Source: Vermamoeba vermiformis (Eukaryota > Tubulinea > Echinamoebida). Taken from it: DNA of 64,000 nt. Positions 1 through 11,018 of this stretch are shown here, piece by piece. Position 1 is the first letter of the stretch, and each line of letters starts with the position of its first letter. The notes beneath the pieces are model-generated. The model did not search any database and was not told the origin of the DNA. It worked only from the letters and a program-made list of their open reading frames with translations. Position numbers and translations under genes: made by a program. The stretch lies in NCBI GenBank assembly GCA_045837725.1, contig JBEWZL010000209.1:310001-374000 (forward strand), in the 5' to 3' direction.

Positions 1-83
1 GAAGTGTCATTTGAAGTGTCGTTAGATTCACTGCCATTCTTAGAACCTACAAACTACATTAGCGGAATGGAATTTCTCGAACA

Positions 84-2746
84 TTAAATCGTACTTGGGA
101 ATGCTGTTGCCAATTGTGCAGGAGAAAACTGGAGTAAGTAGTGCATGAAGGATTGATCCGCTTTGTTTTTGTGGCGAATGTTGACTTTGCCGCTTGCAAG
201 AAGTGTCAGAATTATTTGACACGTGTAATCGTCGCACCATGACGACGGATCCAAGAGCATCAGTAAAGGTGTCATATGCATCATTGACTCGTAGGCATTG
301 ACATCTGCACCGCATTCAATCATTGTTTTGATCTCCATTTCTTCATCGGAGTTGAGCACCGCACGATGAAGTGGCGTTTGACCGACCTTGTTCTGAGCAT
401 TGATGTCAATATGCCTTGACAGGTATCGGATCAAATCAAGTATATTTTCCAGCACAACGCCGTCATTATTAATGTCGCCTCTATTTGGGAACAGTGCGTG
501 CAATAGCGTGTTGCCGGCATTGTCGATAATATCGAGTCTCGCACCGTGCGACACGAGCACTTGAACAAGTTCCACTGGCGCACCACATCGAACAGCTGTG
601 TTCATGGGATAGGTTAATCGACCCTTTGCATCGTAGTCACGATTGTTGACATCTGCGCCATGCAGCAGTAGTGAGAACATGGCTTGTGATGCGAATTCTC
701 GGTCTGAAAGTGACAAACATAAGCAGAGTGGATTGACGGTGTTTCCAGCTATATTTGGATCGGCGCCATGTTCTAAAAGCGTATCAACAGATGAAATACT
801 TTGTGCGAGGATTGCTGAAATTAACGGGGTATTGTCGTTCTTGTCGGGCTTGTTAATATCAATCTGCAAACCTTCTAAGATGTCCTCGAAATCTCCTCCC
901 AGTTCTATTAGGTACGTTAATACTGATTGGCCTTTTTCGTTGTAAACTTCGTCGAGTGGGATCTTCACTTCTTCAATAAATTGTTGGAGCTGTTTTACTT
1001 CCATTGCTAAGAGAAAGCGAAATAAAAACTTCGTGGCGAAATCTTTTGGTATGATATCTTTGATGGATTGGTAGCCTTTCATGAAGACCGGAAATAATAA
1101 ACCAATATAATCGGATTCGAATGAAATCTCCACCCCACGTTGGACTAATGCTAGCCAAACAGGATAATTCTCTATAGCATAACTCGCAAAATTATATTCT
1201 CCTTCTTTGGCTGGCCTCAGTAATCTCTCTTCTCCAAAAATGTCGACCAGATCTTCGTACGACGGCGCTTTTTGAACTATTCTTTTGATGTCAACGCTAA
1301 ATAATTGATCCAACTCTTCTTTCGGAAATTGCATTAGAACTTCTTTAACGGAGTTGAAGTCGAATTCTCCTTTGACCAAAGTACTACATAAATTCTGCGG
1401 CGTTGAGTTTTGTGGATTTGACACCAAACCGAACTTCTCTAATAAATCCAGAATGTTGTTTGAGGCTTTATGAGTCCATTTCAAGTTCCACGACCAGGTG
1501 TACACAAGCGTTGGAAACACAAACTGACGGGATCTTTCTGAAAAAGACTCTTCGTATTCTGCGGTGATGTAACCGTGCTTTTCTAAGAATCGTTGAGGTA
1601 CTCCCATGTCTCTATAACTATAAAGCTCCTTAATTGGCGTGTCCACGTGAGTTGAAATAATGTGAGTACGAAGTTCCTTGGAGATCGAAGATCAGGTAAT
1701 GTTGATGAGGAAATCTGCAATTAACTTGAACTCCGAGGGCTTTGCCATACTCCTCGAGCTTTTTCCAGTCTTCTTCGGCCTCTTCCTTCTTGGCATATGA
1801 AGAGGTCTGATTTACGTATAAAGTCTTTAATAACGGAAACATTGTCGTGGTCCAACTGAGGCTTTCAACGTTCTTAGGCAATTTATCGATCACTATTTCG
1901 AGTTCTCTAACTTTATCCGAGATATATTCTGGATTATTGAGGTCGACACCGGTTGGTAGATTTCCACGGAGCAAGGTCAGCTGTTTTACGTTCGGGAATA
2001 ATGGCAACAGTCTAATATTTGTAATTCTAATAGCTAACGTTGTAATCTTCTCGTGTCTTAGAGTATTTTTGCTGGGGTTGGGTATTGAATCCTCGTTTGT
2101 GGAATTTAAAACAAGCGTTGAAAGTGCGCTGGATGCGTTGATAATTCCGGACAAATTGTAAATAGAGCTGTTCGTGTCGCGTATGGCAAGCGTAGAAATT
2201 CTATACTTGGCCAATACAGTATATATTCCTAACAATTTGGTTTTCCAATATTGCAGCGATAACCAGAGCTGTTTGTCAACGTTGGATCGGATCGCGGCTT
2301 GCTGCCAGTGTCTGCAAACAGGTATCAACTGTCGAAGCCAATAGTCAAAGTTAAAATAACCGAAAATATTGTTGCCTAATATCTCCAACGGTATGGCATT
2401 GATTGCTGGAATGATTGATGGGTTGACATCTATCAAAAAAATACCCATTAGCAACAATTATAATGATTATGATATATTATTATTGTTCGTATTTTTCTCG
2501 TGCATATAATTACCTGATACTTGATTGCTATCCACTTCCTGCACAGGCAATAAAATTTATTAATATTTATTAATTATATCTTTTCTGCAGGATTACCATT
2601 GCTTCCACGGGCTGCGAGGTTTCAATTCGTCTCTTTTTGGACATTATTTCGCTATCTTCGTCTAAATAAGGCCTCTTTTTAGACGGGGAAGCCGGTTCTA
2701 GTTGCAACCCATGATCTGATACTTCATGAGGGCTCCGAGAGAGCAT
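84..2746 (-). CDS. F-box / ankyrin-repeat protein, four exons
   Basis: Predicted 822-residue protein from exons 2746-2597, 2538-2514, 2429-1670 and 1617-84; the summed length is divisible by three and every junction is in phase. Exon 1 encodes two basic patches (SKKRPY and SKKRR) that look like nuclear localisation signals. An F-box-like segment follows at about residues 60-105 (IPLEILGNNIF, then VCRHWQQAA), then an LRR-like region. The second half carries degenerate ankyrin repeats with LLEHGADPN, LLLHGADVN, LVSHGARLD and GQTPLHRA motifs. F-box proteins recruit substrates to SCF ubiquitin ligases through Skp1, and ankyrin repeats would bind the substrate. The F-box and ankyrin halves lie in different frames that overlap near 1630-1646. 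A 52-base intron (donor GTACTC at 1669, acceptor TTATAG ending at 1618) joins them in frame. Without that intron they would be two genes or a frameshift. cDNA is lacking. Confidence 0.75.
216..228. promoter_or_regulatory. TGACACGTGT half-palindrome inside coding exon
   Basis: The sequence TTGACACGTGTAA matches the core of the TGACACGTGTCA palindrome seen in several introns of this window. Here it sits inside the ankyrin coding exon, so it may be chance. It is listed only for comparison with the intronic copies. Confidence 0.2.
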
Positions 2747-3097
2747 TTATGGCGATTTTTTTGCTCGATAATTCTGGTGTCCGTTGCGAGAAAAAAAGAA
2801 AATTAAATTTGCGTGTCATCCAAAGTGTCAGATCGGATCTTTCTCATTAATTTCTTTCTTTAGAATCAAAAAGGATTAAGTTTACAACGAGTAGCCGAGT
2901 GTTGATTTCCTATTCGGATCTGGTATGGTCGTTAAGCACACTGAAAAGTTGTTGGCCTGTTCCAAATTTTTATTCCGTCTGCGAAATCGTCACGAGGGTT
3001 GCGGCAGAGAACTCGAACGATCTTTCCAATTCTGTGTATTATAAGGGCGAGCTTAGTACGGTCTAATAATCAAACTCGTACGAGAACCGAATAAAGC
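2747..3097. other. Divergent intergenic region
   Basis: This 351-bp spacer separates the F-box/ankyrin gene on the minus strand from the ABC transporter gene on the plus strand. It should hold both promoters. A TATA-like stretch (GTATTATAAG, about 3037) lies some 60 bases upstream of the transporter ATG. No ORF or RNA gene could be supported. Confidence 0.5.
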
Positions 3098-6070
3098 ATG
3101 ACAAGCGATAACCGAAACGGGTTTGAAATGCTGCACGACGAGAATCATGCCGAAAAGCGTAAGTGTCGAATTAATTATTGGAAGTAATGATAGTATGACG
3201 TTATAACTAGATTGTACATACGTATGAGTGAGAGATATTCGTTTGATAAACCTAAAATTCAAAATTAAACACAAAAATCGATGCGATAACACATTTACTA
3301 ATGTAAGTTTATTACTAAAGCACTACTCGGCACGAAAGTCGTTAAATTGGTGTTTCGGCTGGTCCGAGAAGGCTTGATCTCACCATGTTCGAGGGGATGC
3401 CTGCTTTTATACTTGGCATTCTTCTTGGTGATACTATCTACAGGTGCCACGTATATGACGTCTATGTGGGTATGTAATTTTGAAATCTTTACATTATTCG
3501 ATGATTATTGAAGGTTTATCTTGCGCTCCCAACCCATCTCAAATTTATTTTATAATTTTAGAGCAAAGAAGCAGCTTGCGCTATAACCTGCAGTTGTGAT
3601 GGCGAAGTCGGCAAAGCAAATATTAGAAGAATTGTTATTATTCTCACGTACTCGACGGGATCTATTGTATTCGCTTCTTGCGCGAGTCAATTGGCAATAT
3701 ACCTAGGTAATATTAATCCCGAAAAATATAAATATTATAGTATATTTATAAATGCATATAGGCATGCGTGCGGGTTTATTTTGGCGCCATTCTTTGGTCC
3801 GCAAGTTGCATAAACAATACCTGCGCAATAAAAATTTTTATGACATTATCGTAAAGGAAAAGAAAATAGTAAGTATCATATAATATTATGTCTTGTTAAC
3901 TTAATTAAGAAATAATTTTGCGATTAGACAATTTTTCAATATTTAAAAATCGTTCATGATTTTCAAGCGGATCCATACCGCATAATTTTTAAGTTCATCC
4001 AAAAAATTAAAACTTAACCTGCTGTTATTTTTCTAGGATAACCCTGATCAACGCATCACCTCAGATGTTCGTGACTTTGTCGCGTTGCTATGTGGAGATC
4101 AAGGTCCATTCGCCGAGTCCCTCGTCATCGCCTTATTTTCATCTATTCGTAAGTATATAATAAAACATTATTTAGCATAATATTAATGTTCTATATTAGT
4201 TAATATCTCCGTATTCACGTACCTCGTCATCGATGCTGCAGGTCTTATGGGCATTGCAGTGCCTCTCGGGTATGTTTTTACAGCGAAATTTCGCCATTTG
4301 CAGGCCTAATTTCCTTTTATGGTCACTGTAGTTGGAGTCTCTTCGGATCCATCGTCAACTTTTTCTTCGCGCGAAGACTTCCTGCTGCCCAGTACTCGCT
4401 CGAAAAGCGCGAAGGTAACATGAGATTCGCGCACATGAGAATCAGAACTTACGCCGAGTCTATTGCCTTTTTTGGAGGTGAAAGTCAAGAAAAAGAATTG
4501 GTCGATAAGGTACGTTCAAAACAAAAGCGGATGCGGGCATAAATTTTCTTCCAGTGACTTACTCGTTCATGAAAATATTTTAGGAGCTCAGTGCCGTCGT
4601 TAAATCAAAGTTGTCGCTTTATCATCGTATTTTGCCCTTGACTCTCATGTCTCAATTTCTCTCGGCCGGAAACGTCGCCATTCCTTTCCTACGTAAGTCC
4701 ATCGCTCTAATTATACCCGTCATTATAATAATGATCGATTTGTTAGTACCTTTGTTGGCAATGCTTCCTACTGAAAAATGCACGTTCAATGTCGGTGACT
4801 TGATGTTGCTGTCTACCGTGATCCGACTGCTAGTCGACCAACTCTTGCAAATCCCAAAGTACTTCAGTCTCTTTGGCGCCTTAGGAGGATTTGCTGCTCG
4901 TGTCGGTAAGTAAAAATATATACTAGTGATAGATATTATGAAGCTATAAGTGGAGTTTGGTGAGCTCAAACATGTCACCAAACACGGATCTACTTCATAA
5001 ATTGATAGTGAATCATTTTGATAATTAACGATAATATTATTAATTACACGTGTCATCAATACTACATTATACTTACTTGCCTTAATAAGGTCAAATGCTC
5101 GAGATCTTGGACATGGTCAATGAAGAACGATGGCAAGAAACTCAAAGTGGCTCAGTAATTACATCAGATCATATAGAGCTTCAGAACGTCTCCGTGACCA
5201 CTCCTAATGGCAAGCTGCTCGTAAAAGATTTATCTTTAGTGGTGGACACAGGAAAAAGTCTCGTAATAACGGGTCTCAGGTATTTCTTAACTTTTTCAAA
5301 TTGTGATACGCCTACATGATACTCATATAGTTAATACGTATATCATTAGTGGTGTTGGAAAGAGCTCTATTCTACGGACGATAGCTGGATTGTGGGAGCA
5401 CAGGTTTGGAACGGTGTTACGCCCACGTGTGCACGATTGGTCCAAATTGTTTTTCGTGCCTCAAAAGTAAGTCTCGAGACTAAGCTAGGCATCTATATTA
5501 ACGTGTTAGGTCGTACCTTGGTGTTGGAACATTACGTCAACAAATCATTTATCCACAACGTGAAAGTGACGTTCACTTGGCTCCAGACGTTGAATACTAC
5601 GACATATTGAAGAGAGTGGGCTTAGAGACGATATTAACTACGTAAGTCGGTTTCAGATATTTTGTGTTCACATCGGACCAAATGTAGGTCTTGATTCGCT
5701 GTCACCACCTGTCAAAATATTCGACTAATTTTTGGTTCGCCATTCGTCCCATAATTCGATTACTAATTTTAGGATATTCAGCGTTAATCTCGATACTGAG
5801 CTAGTGTGGGAAGAAGTTCTGAGTCCTGGTGAAGTGCAGCGGATAGGTTTTGCACGAGTTTTATATCACAAACCGGAATTCATATTCTTGGATGAAAGCA
5901 CTAGCGCATTAGATTTAGAAACTGAAGCTATGTGCATGCAAGCGTGCGTTGATATTGGCGCTACATTAATTAGTGTCGCACATAGACCATCAGTTATTAA
6001 GTACCATCAACGGATGCTGCAGATCCAACCCGACGGAACATACGTATTGAAGAATCTACAAGAGATATAG
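3098..6070 (+). CDS. ABCD-type (peroxisomal-like) ABC half-transporter
   Basis: About 600 residues in 13 exons, start ATG 3098, stop TAG 6068-6070. The order is a short N-terminus, an ABC_membrane_2-type membrane domain and one nucleotide-binding domain. Diagnostic family D features are visible. NPDQRITSDV (about 4041) is followed by an EAA-like motif (RTYAESIAFFGGE, about 4450). Walker A reads GLSGVGKSS across the intron ending near 5349, and LFFVPQK follows. The signature is LSPGE rather than LSGGE, Walker B is FIFLDE and the H-loop is SVAHR. The P-loop has Leu where Pro is usual. Family members import acyl-CoAs or related lipids into peroxisomes, or are bacterial SbmA/BacA relatives. As a half-transporter it should dimerise. 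The substrate cannot be inferred. An apparent small ORF at 5732 begins inside an intron. Confidence 0.9.
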
Positions 6071-6261
6071 ACGATAGAGATAATAAATGTACATATTAAT
6101 TTCAGCATCCGGGTCAGAAATATCCGAGAAAATGAATCACATCCACAAAAGGCAGACAGCAAAATCTTCGAATTAAGTGAGACGCACAAACTGAAAGTCA
6201 CGCAAAGCTATTATGAAACCGCAGGTATTAGTTTTTATTACAAAAAAACTAAGAAAGTAAT

Positions 6262-6819
6262 TTAGAGCAAAGCGGCGGCACCCATCAAAGCCAAGACGGG
6301 GGCGACGCAAGTAGCGCTGGAGGACTTGGTGGGGGCAGCAGCGGCGCAAGAAATGCAGTCAGTGGAGTCCTTGGCGGCGTAGGGCTTGTCGGAGCCAGAA
6401 CCAGAGTTGGCATCGCAGTAAGAGTCTTCTTGGCAGACTTGGCAGCAGTTGTAGCAAGGCTTTTGGCTGGTGGGAGCAGCATCAGGAGTAGCGCAGTCAG
6501 AGTCAGAAGAGCAAGCTTGCAACAAGCAGAAGAAACCCTCGGGTTGGCCAGTACCAGTGCAGAAACCTTCAGGGCTGGTGTTCTTCTTGGGGCAGATCTT
6601 GGTCCAAGCGTCGTAAGAGGCTTGAGTGCAGAAGAAAGTGAAGTCGGTCATAGTGGAGCCAGCAGAAGCAGCGCAGGCCTTGGCGGGGAGCTTAGCTTGG
6701 AGAGCAGTGGTGTTGCAGAAAGGGTTGGTGTCCTTGTTGGAAGTGTCTTGACAAACGCGAGCAGCAGATGCGGCGTAAGTAAGAACGAGAGCAACAGCGA
6801 TGATAACGATGGCGCGCAT
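6262..6819 (-). CDS. Secreted cysteine-rich protein, possibly GPI-anchored
   Basis: Intronless gene for 185 residues. It begins with a clear signal peptide (MRAIVIIAVALVLTYAASA), continues with a Cys-rich domain of about 18 cysteines in C-x(n)-C spacing, and ends with a hydrophobic tail after a small-residue stretch, which resembles a GPI-attachment signal. Codons are strongly biased to C/G third positions (GCC, AAC, ATC), unlike most neighbours, suggesting high expression. I do not recognise the family. The stop is followed by only about 190 bp before the convergent ABC transporter gene. Upstream at 6970-7010 are repeated ATTGGTC sequences, which read as CCAAT-type boxes on the coding strand. 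Confidence 0.85.
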   Translation of the reverse strand: MRAIVIIAVALVLTYAASAARVCQDTSNKDTNPFCNTTALQAKLPAKACAASAGSTMTDFTFFCTQASYDAWTKICPKKNTSPEGFCTGTGQPEGFFCLLQACSSDSDCATPDAAPTSQKPCYNCCQVCQEDSYCDANSGSGSDKPYAAKDSTDCISCAAAAPTKSSSATCVAPVLALMGAAALL

Positions 6820-7441
6820 TGTTAATATATATTAAGTGTTGTTATACTGATTAACGTTATGATAACAATGAATTATTTAGCTGCAATCAAGTCACTATTT
6901 ATGCTGGAGACACCTGTCAATCAAACGATCGCGTCACGTGGTTCATTCACAAAAAATATCTTTAGGCGTCATCTCATTGGTCAAGTAATCATCTGCTCGT
7001 TCAGGATTGGTCAGCGACAGTCACATGGGCCTCGTTAATTCACAACTACAACTTTTCGGCGCCAGAAATAACCCAGAAACTAGCCACTTCTCTGAAAACT
7101 CTGCAGATCTAGTTTCGGTTGGCTCGTTTATGATGATACTAGAGGTCAAGACCGTTAGGGCTGACGTGATCCGAGTTACCGGAGGGGGATCCGTGATACT
7201 GCGCATATTCATCCGACGGTGGATCAACGTAAGAAACAGGTCAGAATGGACAATTTTATGGCTCAATTACTCACTACGAACTCGTTTTAATAGGGAGATG
7301 TTAATACTGTGCTCAAATACAGCTGAAATCGGACAACGGGACAAGTGAACTTCAAATGGATCTGGATTGACTGCGTTCATCCAACGTTTCTAATTGGTCA
7401 ACTACATCGTCATTACATAGGATAGCTATGATATCAATGGA
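6820..7441. other. Intergenic region with CCAAT-like boxes; possible exons
   Basis: This spacer is upstream of the secreted Cys-rich gene. ATTGGTC occurs near 6978, 7003 and 7394 and may be promoter CCAAT boxes for the minus-strand gene. A plus-strand open stretch from 7026 with donor-like GTAAGAAAC near 7230 and acceptor-like TTTTAATAG near 7290 could encode a short protein, but coding quality is ambiguous. No firm gene was assigned. Confidence 0.3.
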
Positions 7442-7846
7442 GTCGGGCGATTTCAGCTTAGATCAGGAAGCAAAGGTAATGTAACTGGATGTGGTCTAAC
7501 CGCAGTCACTTGAGTGTCATTGCGAGACAGGACCTCTATATCACAACAATATGGGGACGTATTCTACATAAGAAAGAATCTTTATTCGAGGAACTCATCC
7601 AGATGATATGACAGATCAATACGTAAGTTAGAATAACGGGATCCTCTTGTAGAACTTAGTTTTGTGTTTAGCTTTACTACCACTGCCACGACCATATTCA
7701 TTAATAGTATTTGTTAGATCCGGGTTCGTAATCAATTAGACAGTACGTCCCTTTGGTGGCATCTGAAACGTCGTGGAGAAGGTCTTTACGAATCTTCAGT
7801 TTTGTTCTATTTAATGGATGACCATGTAAGTACAAACCGATTATAA
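7442..7846 (+). CDS. Unresolved small multi-exon gene, plus strand
   Basis: Two protein-like exons can be read. One ends at GTAAGT near 7621 and contains RIFIRGTHPDDMTDQY. The next, after acceptor TTTGTTAG near 7717, reads LDSTSLWWHLKRRGEGLY and then SSVLFYLMDDH, running to a stop near 7846. An upstream exon starting at the ATG at 7439-7442 (MESGDFSLDQEAK) is followed by a good GTAATG donor, but frames do not join cleanly: one join gives a 39-residue product ending before these exons. The 3' end overlaps the last tiny exon of the ubiquitin-like gene on the opposite strand. No family was recognised. The exon structure, and even the reality of the gene, needs transcript data. Confidence 0.3.
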
Positions 7847-8541
7847 TAGAGTTCATATGAAATTACCTTGCCAACGTTAAGCATTAGCCAAAGACAATCG
7901 TCTTCTTGGATTCCAAGATCTGACATTGTGGCGTCGTTGTTAAGCTCTTTTCCTTTATATATGATTCGTTGGATATTTACATCCACAGTTTCACGCGCCA
8001 AAATCTTTTTTTTGATTTCCAAAATGGTATCTGTTGGATGCATAGCAAAAAAAAACGTCTGGCTGTAATTTTTGACTCGAATATTGATTACGCCAGTATT
8101 TTCAGACACCGTCATATTAATAGTACTATCGTTTTCGATATTATATTCTTTTACGGGCAGATCATTGTTGTCCAAAATTTTGCCAGCGAGTTCTAACCGT
8201 TGGTTAATTATTGGTGCGCCTATTGACTTTTCAATTAATATTTTTACGTCTTTTAACGTTAAATTAGCATCAATATTCAATTTACGCGTTTGACCAGTTG
8301 AAGTCTTCACAAAACACCAGATGCGCGGCTTTAAAATTAATTCTACGATCGTTTCTTCTTTAATATTATAATCTCCTATTGTTTTATCATTTTCGAGCAA
8401 TTTTCCCTCGTAATTTAATTGTTGTTGATCCACGTTTATCTCTCGTTGCTCTTGAATTATTTGTTTGACTTTCTCGATAGTAAAAGTTGGTTCCACATCC
8501 AATACGAATTCACCAGTAGTAGATCTTATTATAATACGCAT
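7786..8541 (-). CDS. Triple ubiquitin-like domain protein
   Basis: A 231-residue protein from exons 8541-7867 and 7806-7786. It consists of three tandem ubiquitin-like folds. Domain 1 starts MRIIIRSTTGEFVLDVEP, domain 2 starts near residue 72 (WCFVKTSTGQTRKLNI) and domain 3 near residue 150 (GVINIRVKNYSQ). Each keeps the ubiquitin-like pattern of a beta hairpin, the IEKVK-type helix, a Q-R/L-x-Y/A-x-G-K-x-L core and a hydrophobic last strand. It is a diverged polyubiquitin: no repeat ends in Gly-Gly, so processing and conjugation to substrates are unlikely. It more probably acts as a fixed ubiquitin-like adaptor. The second exon encodes only NKTEDS and is the least certain part. Confidence 0.8.
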
Positions 8542-8674
8542 ATTTGATTGTGTTATGCACCAAACGTAAATAAAAATTAAATCGGCAACGGATCATCAAA
8601 GTCTAAAAGCGAATTCAATTTAAATATTGTTTTGTATAATAGAGACGCTAGTATATCGGCAATAATTATTAGCT

Positions 8675-10492
8675 TTATTTCTTTGCAGCGGCACTCGCAT
8701 TTGTATTCGATGCAGTTGGAGTCTTACTCTCGGCTTCCAACGCATCCAGACCGAAAAATTCTCGTGCAGTGGCTGTTGTTTGCTTAGCGATCTCTTCTTC
8801 CTATAACGATGAGCATTAATTTAGATATTCAACGGAATCAGATCCAGTACAAAGCTCGATCTAGTTGACCAGCTCGTTAGTGGCGCATTGTTATACTTAC
8901 AGACATATCCATGCACTCAGCGAGCTTCTTAACAACGAATGGCAGCAACATTGCTTCATTTCTGCGCACCTTGTTGAATTTCGGCATATTTCGCGGTGTC
9001 AAGTACGGCGCATCCGTCTCGATCATCAACCTGCAGGAAAAAAACAGTCAGTACTCGTAATAATATGATAATATTGGTCTAATCTGATAACATACCTATT
9101 TAAAGGAATCTTTTTAACTATTCGTTGCAGCTCGAGTCCTCTTCGTTCGTCGCAAACCCAGCCGGTAATACCTGACAATAGGGCAACGTTAGTATTGTTA
9201 TTACTTAATACTTGGACACGCTATTTTAATGATGACAAAAGCCACGCATGGCTAAAAGTTTGCAACTACAGATGCGGACAACTTACCAATATAAAAGCCC
9301 ATTTCCAAATACGTATCGAGTTCCTTTTCAGTGCCAGTGAAGCAGTGCACGACAGCCTTGCCTACTTTGTCTTTATATTGTTTCATAATCGCTACGAATC
9401 GCTCGTGCGCGTCGCGTTCATGAAGGAACAAAGGCTTCTTGGTCTCAACGGCCAACTTCAATTGTTCTTCAAACCACTATAATAATGTTAATATGGGTCT
9501 CAAATATATCATATTATATGCTATGAATCCGAATTTAAAAGTAAATGTACGATAAAAATTTGTTCAAAAGTCACGCGGTCACACTGCCTGTTCGTACCTT
9601 TTCTTGCACGTCTCTAGGCGAGAAATCTCTATCAAAATCTAATCCGCATTCACCGACGGCAACTACCTAACAATGGCATATGTATCAGTAAATGGAGATA
9701 CTAACGAGTGAGGTTGCAATGTGGCAAAGTTGCGAGTATCGAGATCCGAATGAAAAACACTTACTTCTTTGTTACTGAGCAGTTTGCGCAAGAAGGGAAT
9801 AGTTTGATCATTGCACGACTTGGCAGTGTGCGGGTGAATGCCTGCTGTTGAATATAACACACCCGGGTATTGTTTGGCCAATTGGAACGTTTGTTCGCTA
9901 CTCTTAATTGAACTTCCTAAATAGCATACAATTAAATTCGGTTACAATATAGTAAATACAGCAATAAATAAATTAGCTCGTGTAACGGATCTGGTGCGGT
10001 CTTTTTACCTGTCAAAATCATAATATCAACTCCTGCTTGCTTGGCTCGTTCAACGACTTCAGCTCTATCTTTATCAAAGTGGTCGCTAGCTAAGTTAAGA
10101 CCAATATCAATCGTCGACCATTCTCGATCGGGCACGGGGATCTTGTAATCGCTGTTACGGTTGCCGTTATTGTTATTGTTATGATGTCCGCCTCTATGGC
10201 CTCCATGACCTCCACGGTGTCCGTGAGGAGCGTGGTGGCCTCCTCGGTGGTTATTATGAGCCGGTTGATGACCACCAGCGTTGTTATGATTATTTGTATT
10301 ATTGTTCGTTGCAGATCCAGCGTTATTTGAACGCGCTACGTATTGGACTTTGCCAGAACTATTTTTTAAAAAATAAATCAATCAGTAAAACCGATTATTA
10401 ACTGGACATATGGTCTTGGACAAGTTTCAAATCCGTGATAAATGAATGTATTCGAATAAAAATTACCTGAAGGGTTTCTTAGGGTTGCTCAT
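8675..10492 (-). CDS. TatD-family metal-dependent deoxyribonuclease (TATDN1-like)
   Basis: A gene of about eight exons, ATG at 10492, stop at 8675-8677. The TIM-barrel metal ligands are visible in order: IDIGLNL replacing the bacterial HxH (as in eukaryotic TATDN1), [30 protein letters not shown] and [12 protein letters not shown]. TatD enzymes are 3'-5' exonucleases of DNA, linked to repair and apoptosis-type DNA degradation. Unusually, the first 70 or so residues form a low-complexity tract rich in His, Gly, Asn and Arg (repeated RGGH and GGHRGG) before the catalytic domain, and the C-terminus is Ala/Lys-rich. The catalytic domain looks intact. Confidence 0.88.
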
Positions 10493-11018
10493 TATGAATA
10501 AGTTGACGTTTGCTTGGTGTTTGTTTGATCTAAATTAAGTCAAAATAAATCGTTTGACGATCTTTGTTGTTGAACAGAGAAATTTGTTGGAATGTCCCTC
10601 TTATAATATCATATTATTCTTGTACTTATACGTACCTAGATTCAAATATCGATGATTGGTTGATTGCGCGCAGTGAGTTCAAGTAGACAGATCCTCTGCG
10701 AGTTACTAAAGAGAACATCAACTACAATAAATATATACCTAACACGAGAGACTGACTTGTTGTACTCGTACGCAAGCGAAAAAATAAACTTTTAAAAAAC
10801 GATCCAATAGAACCGGCGCGAAGAAAATTCAGTTTCATCCTTTCGCTAAGTTCAAACATGCTAGTGGCATATCTCCAAATAATTTCTGTTGCTATAATAT
10901 CTGCAAAGTTGTACAGATACTACAGAGCGTACATTACATAAAACGGAATCTTTCCTTTTATAGATCTACCAAAATCATCGTTTGAATTTTACTTAATTTT
11001 CTCAACGATACGGTGCCA
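10493..11018. other. Divergent intergenic region
   Basis: This 526-bp AT-rich spacer lies between the TatD gene (-) and the RasGAP gene (+). It probably carries both promoters. I see no ORF, RNA gene or repeat in it. Confidence 0.45.

Noticed and set aside
4652-5059. Minus-strand open frame, 135 codons
   Set aside because: It is antisense to ABC transporter exons and an AT-rich intron, without coding character.
5732-5771. ATG-led start of a separate protein at 5732
   Set aside because: The phase across 5641 and 5772 shows that this stretch is an intron; the following ABC signature exon belongs to the transporter.
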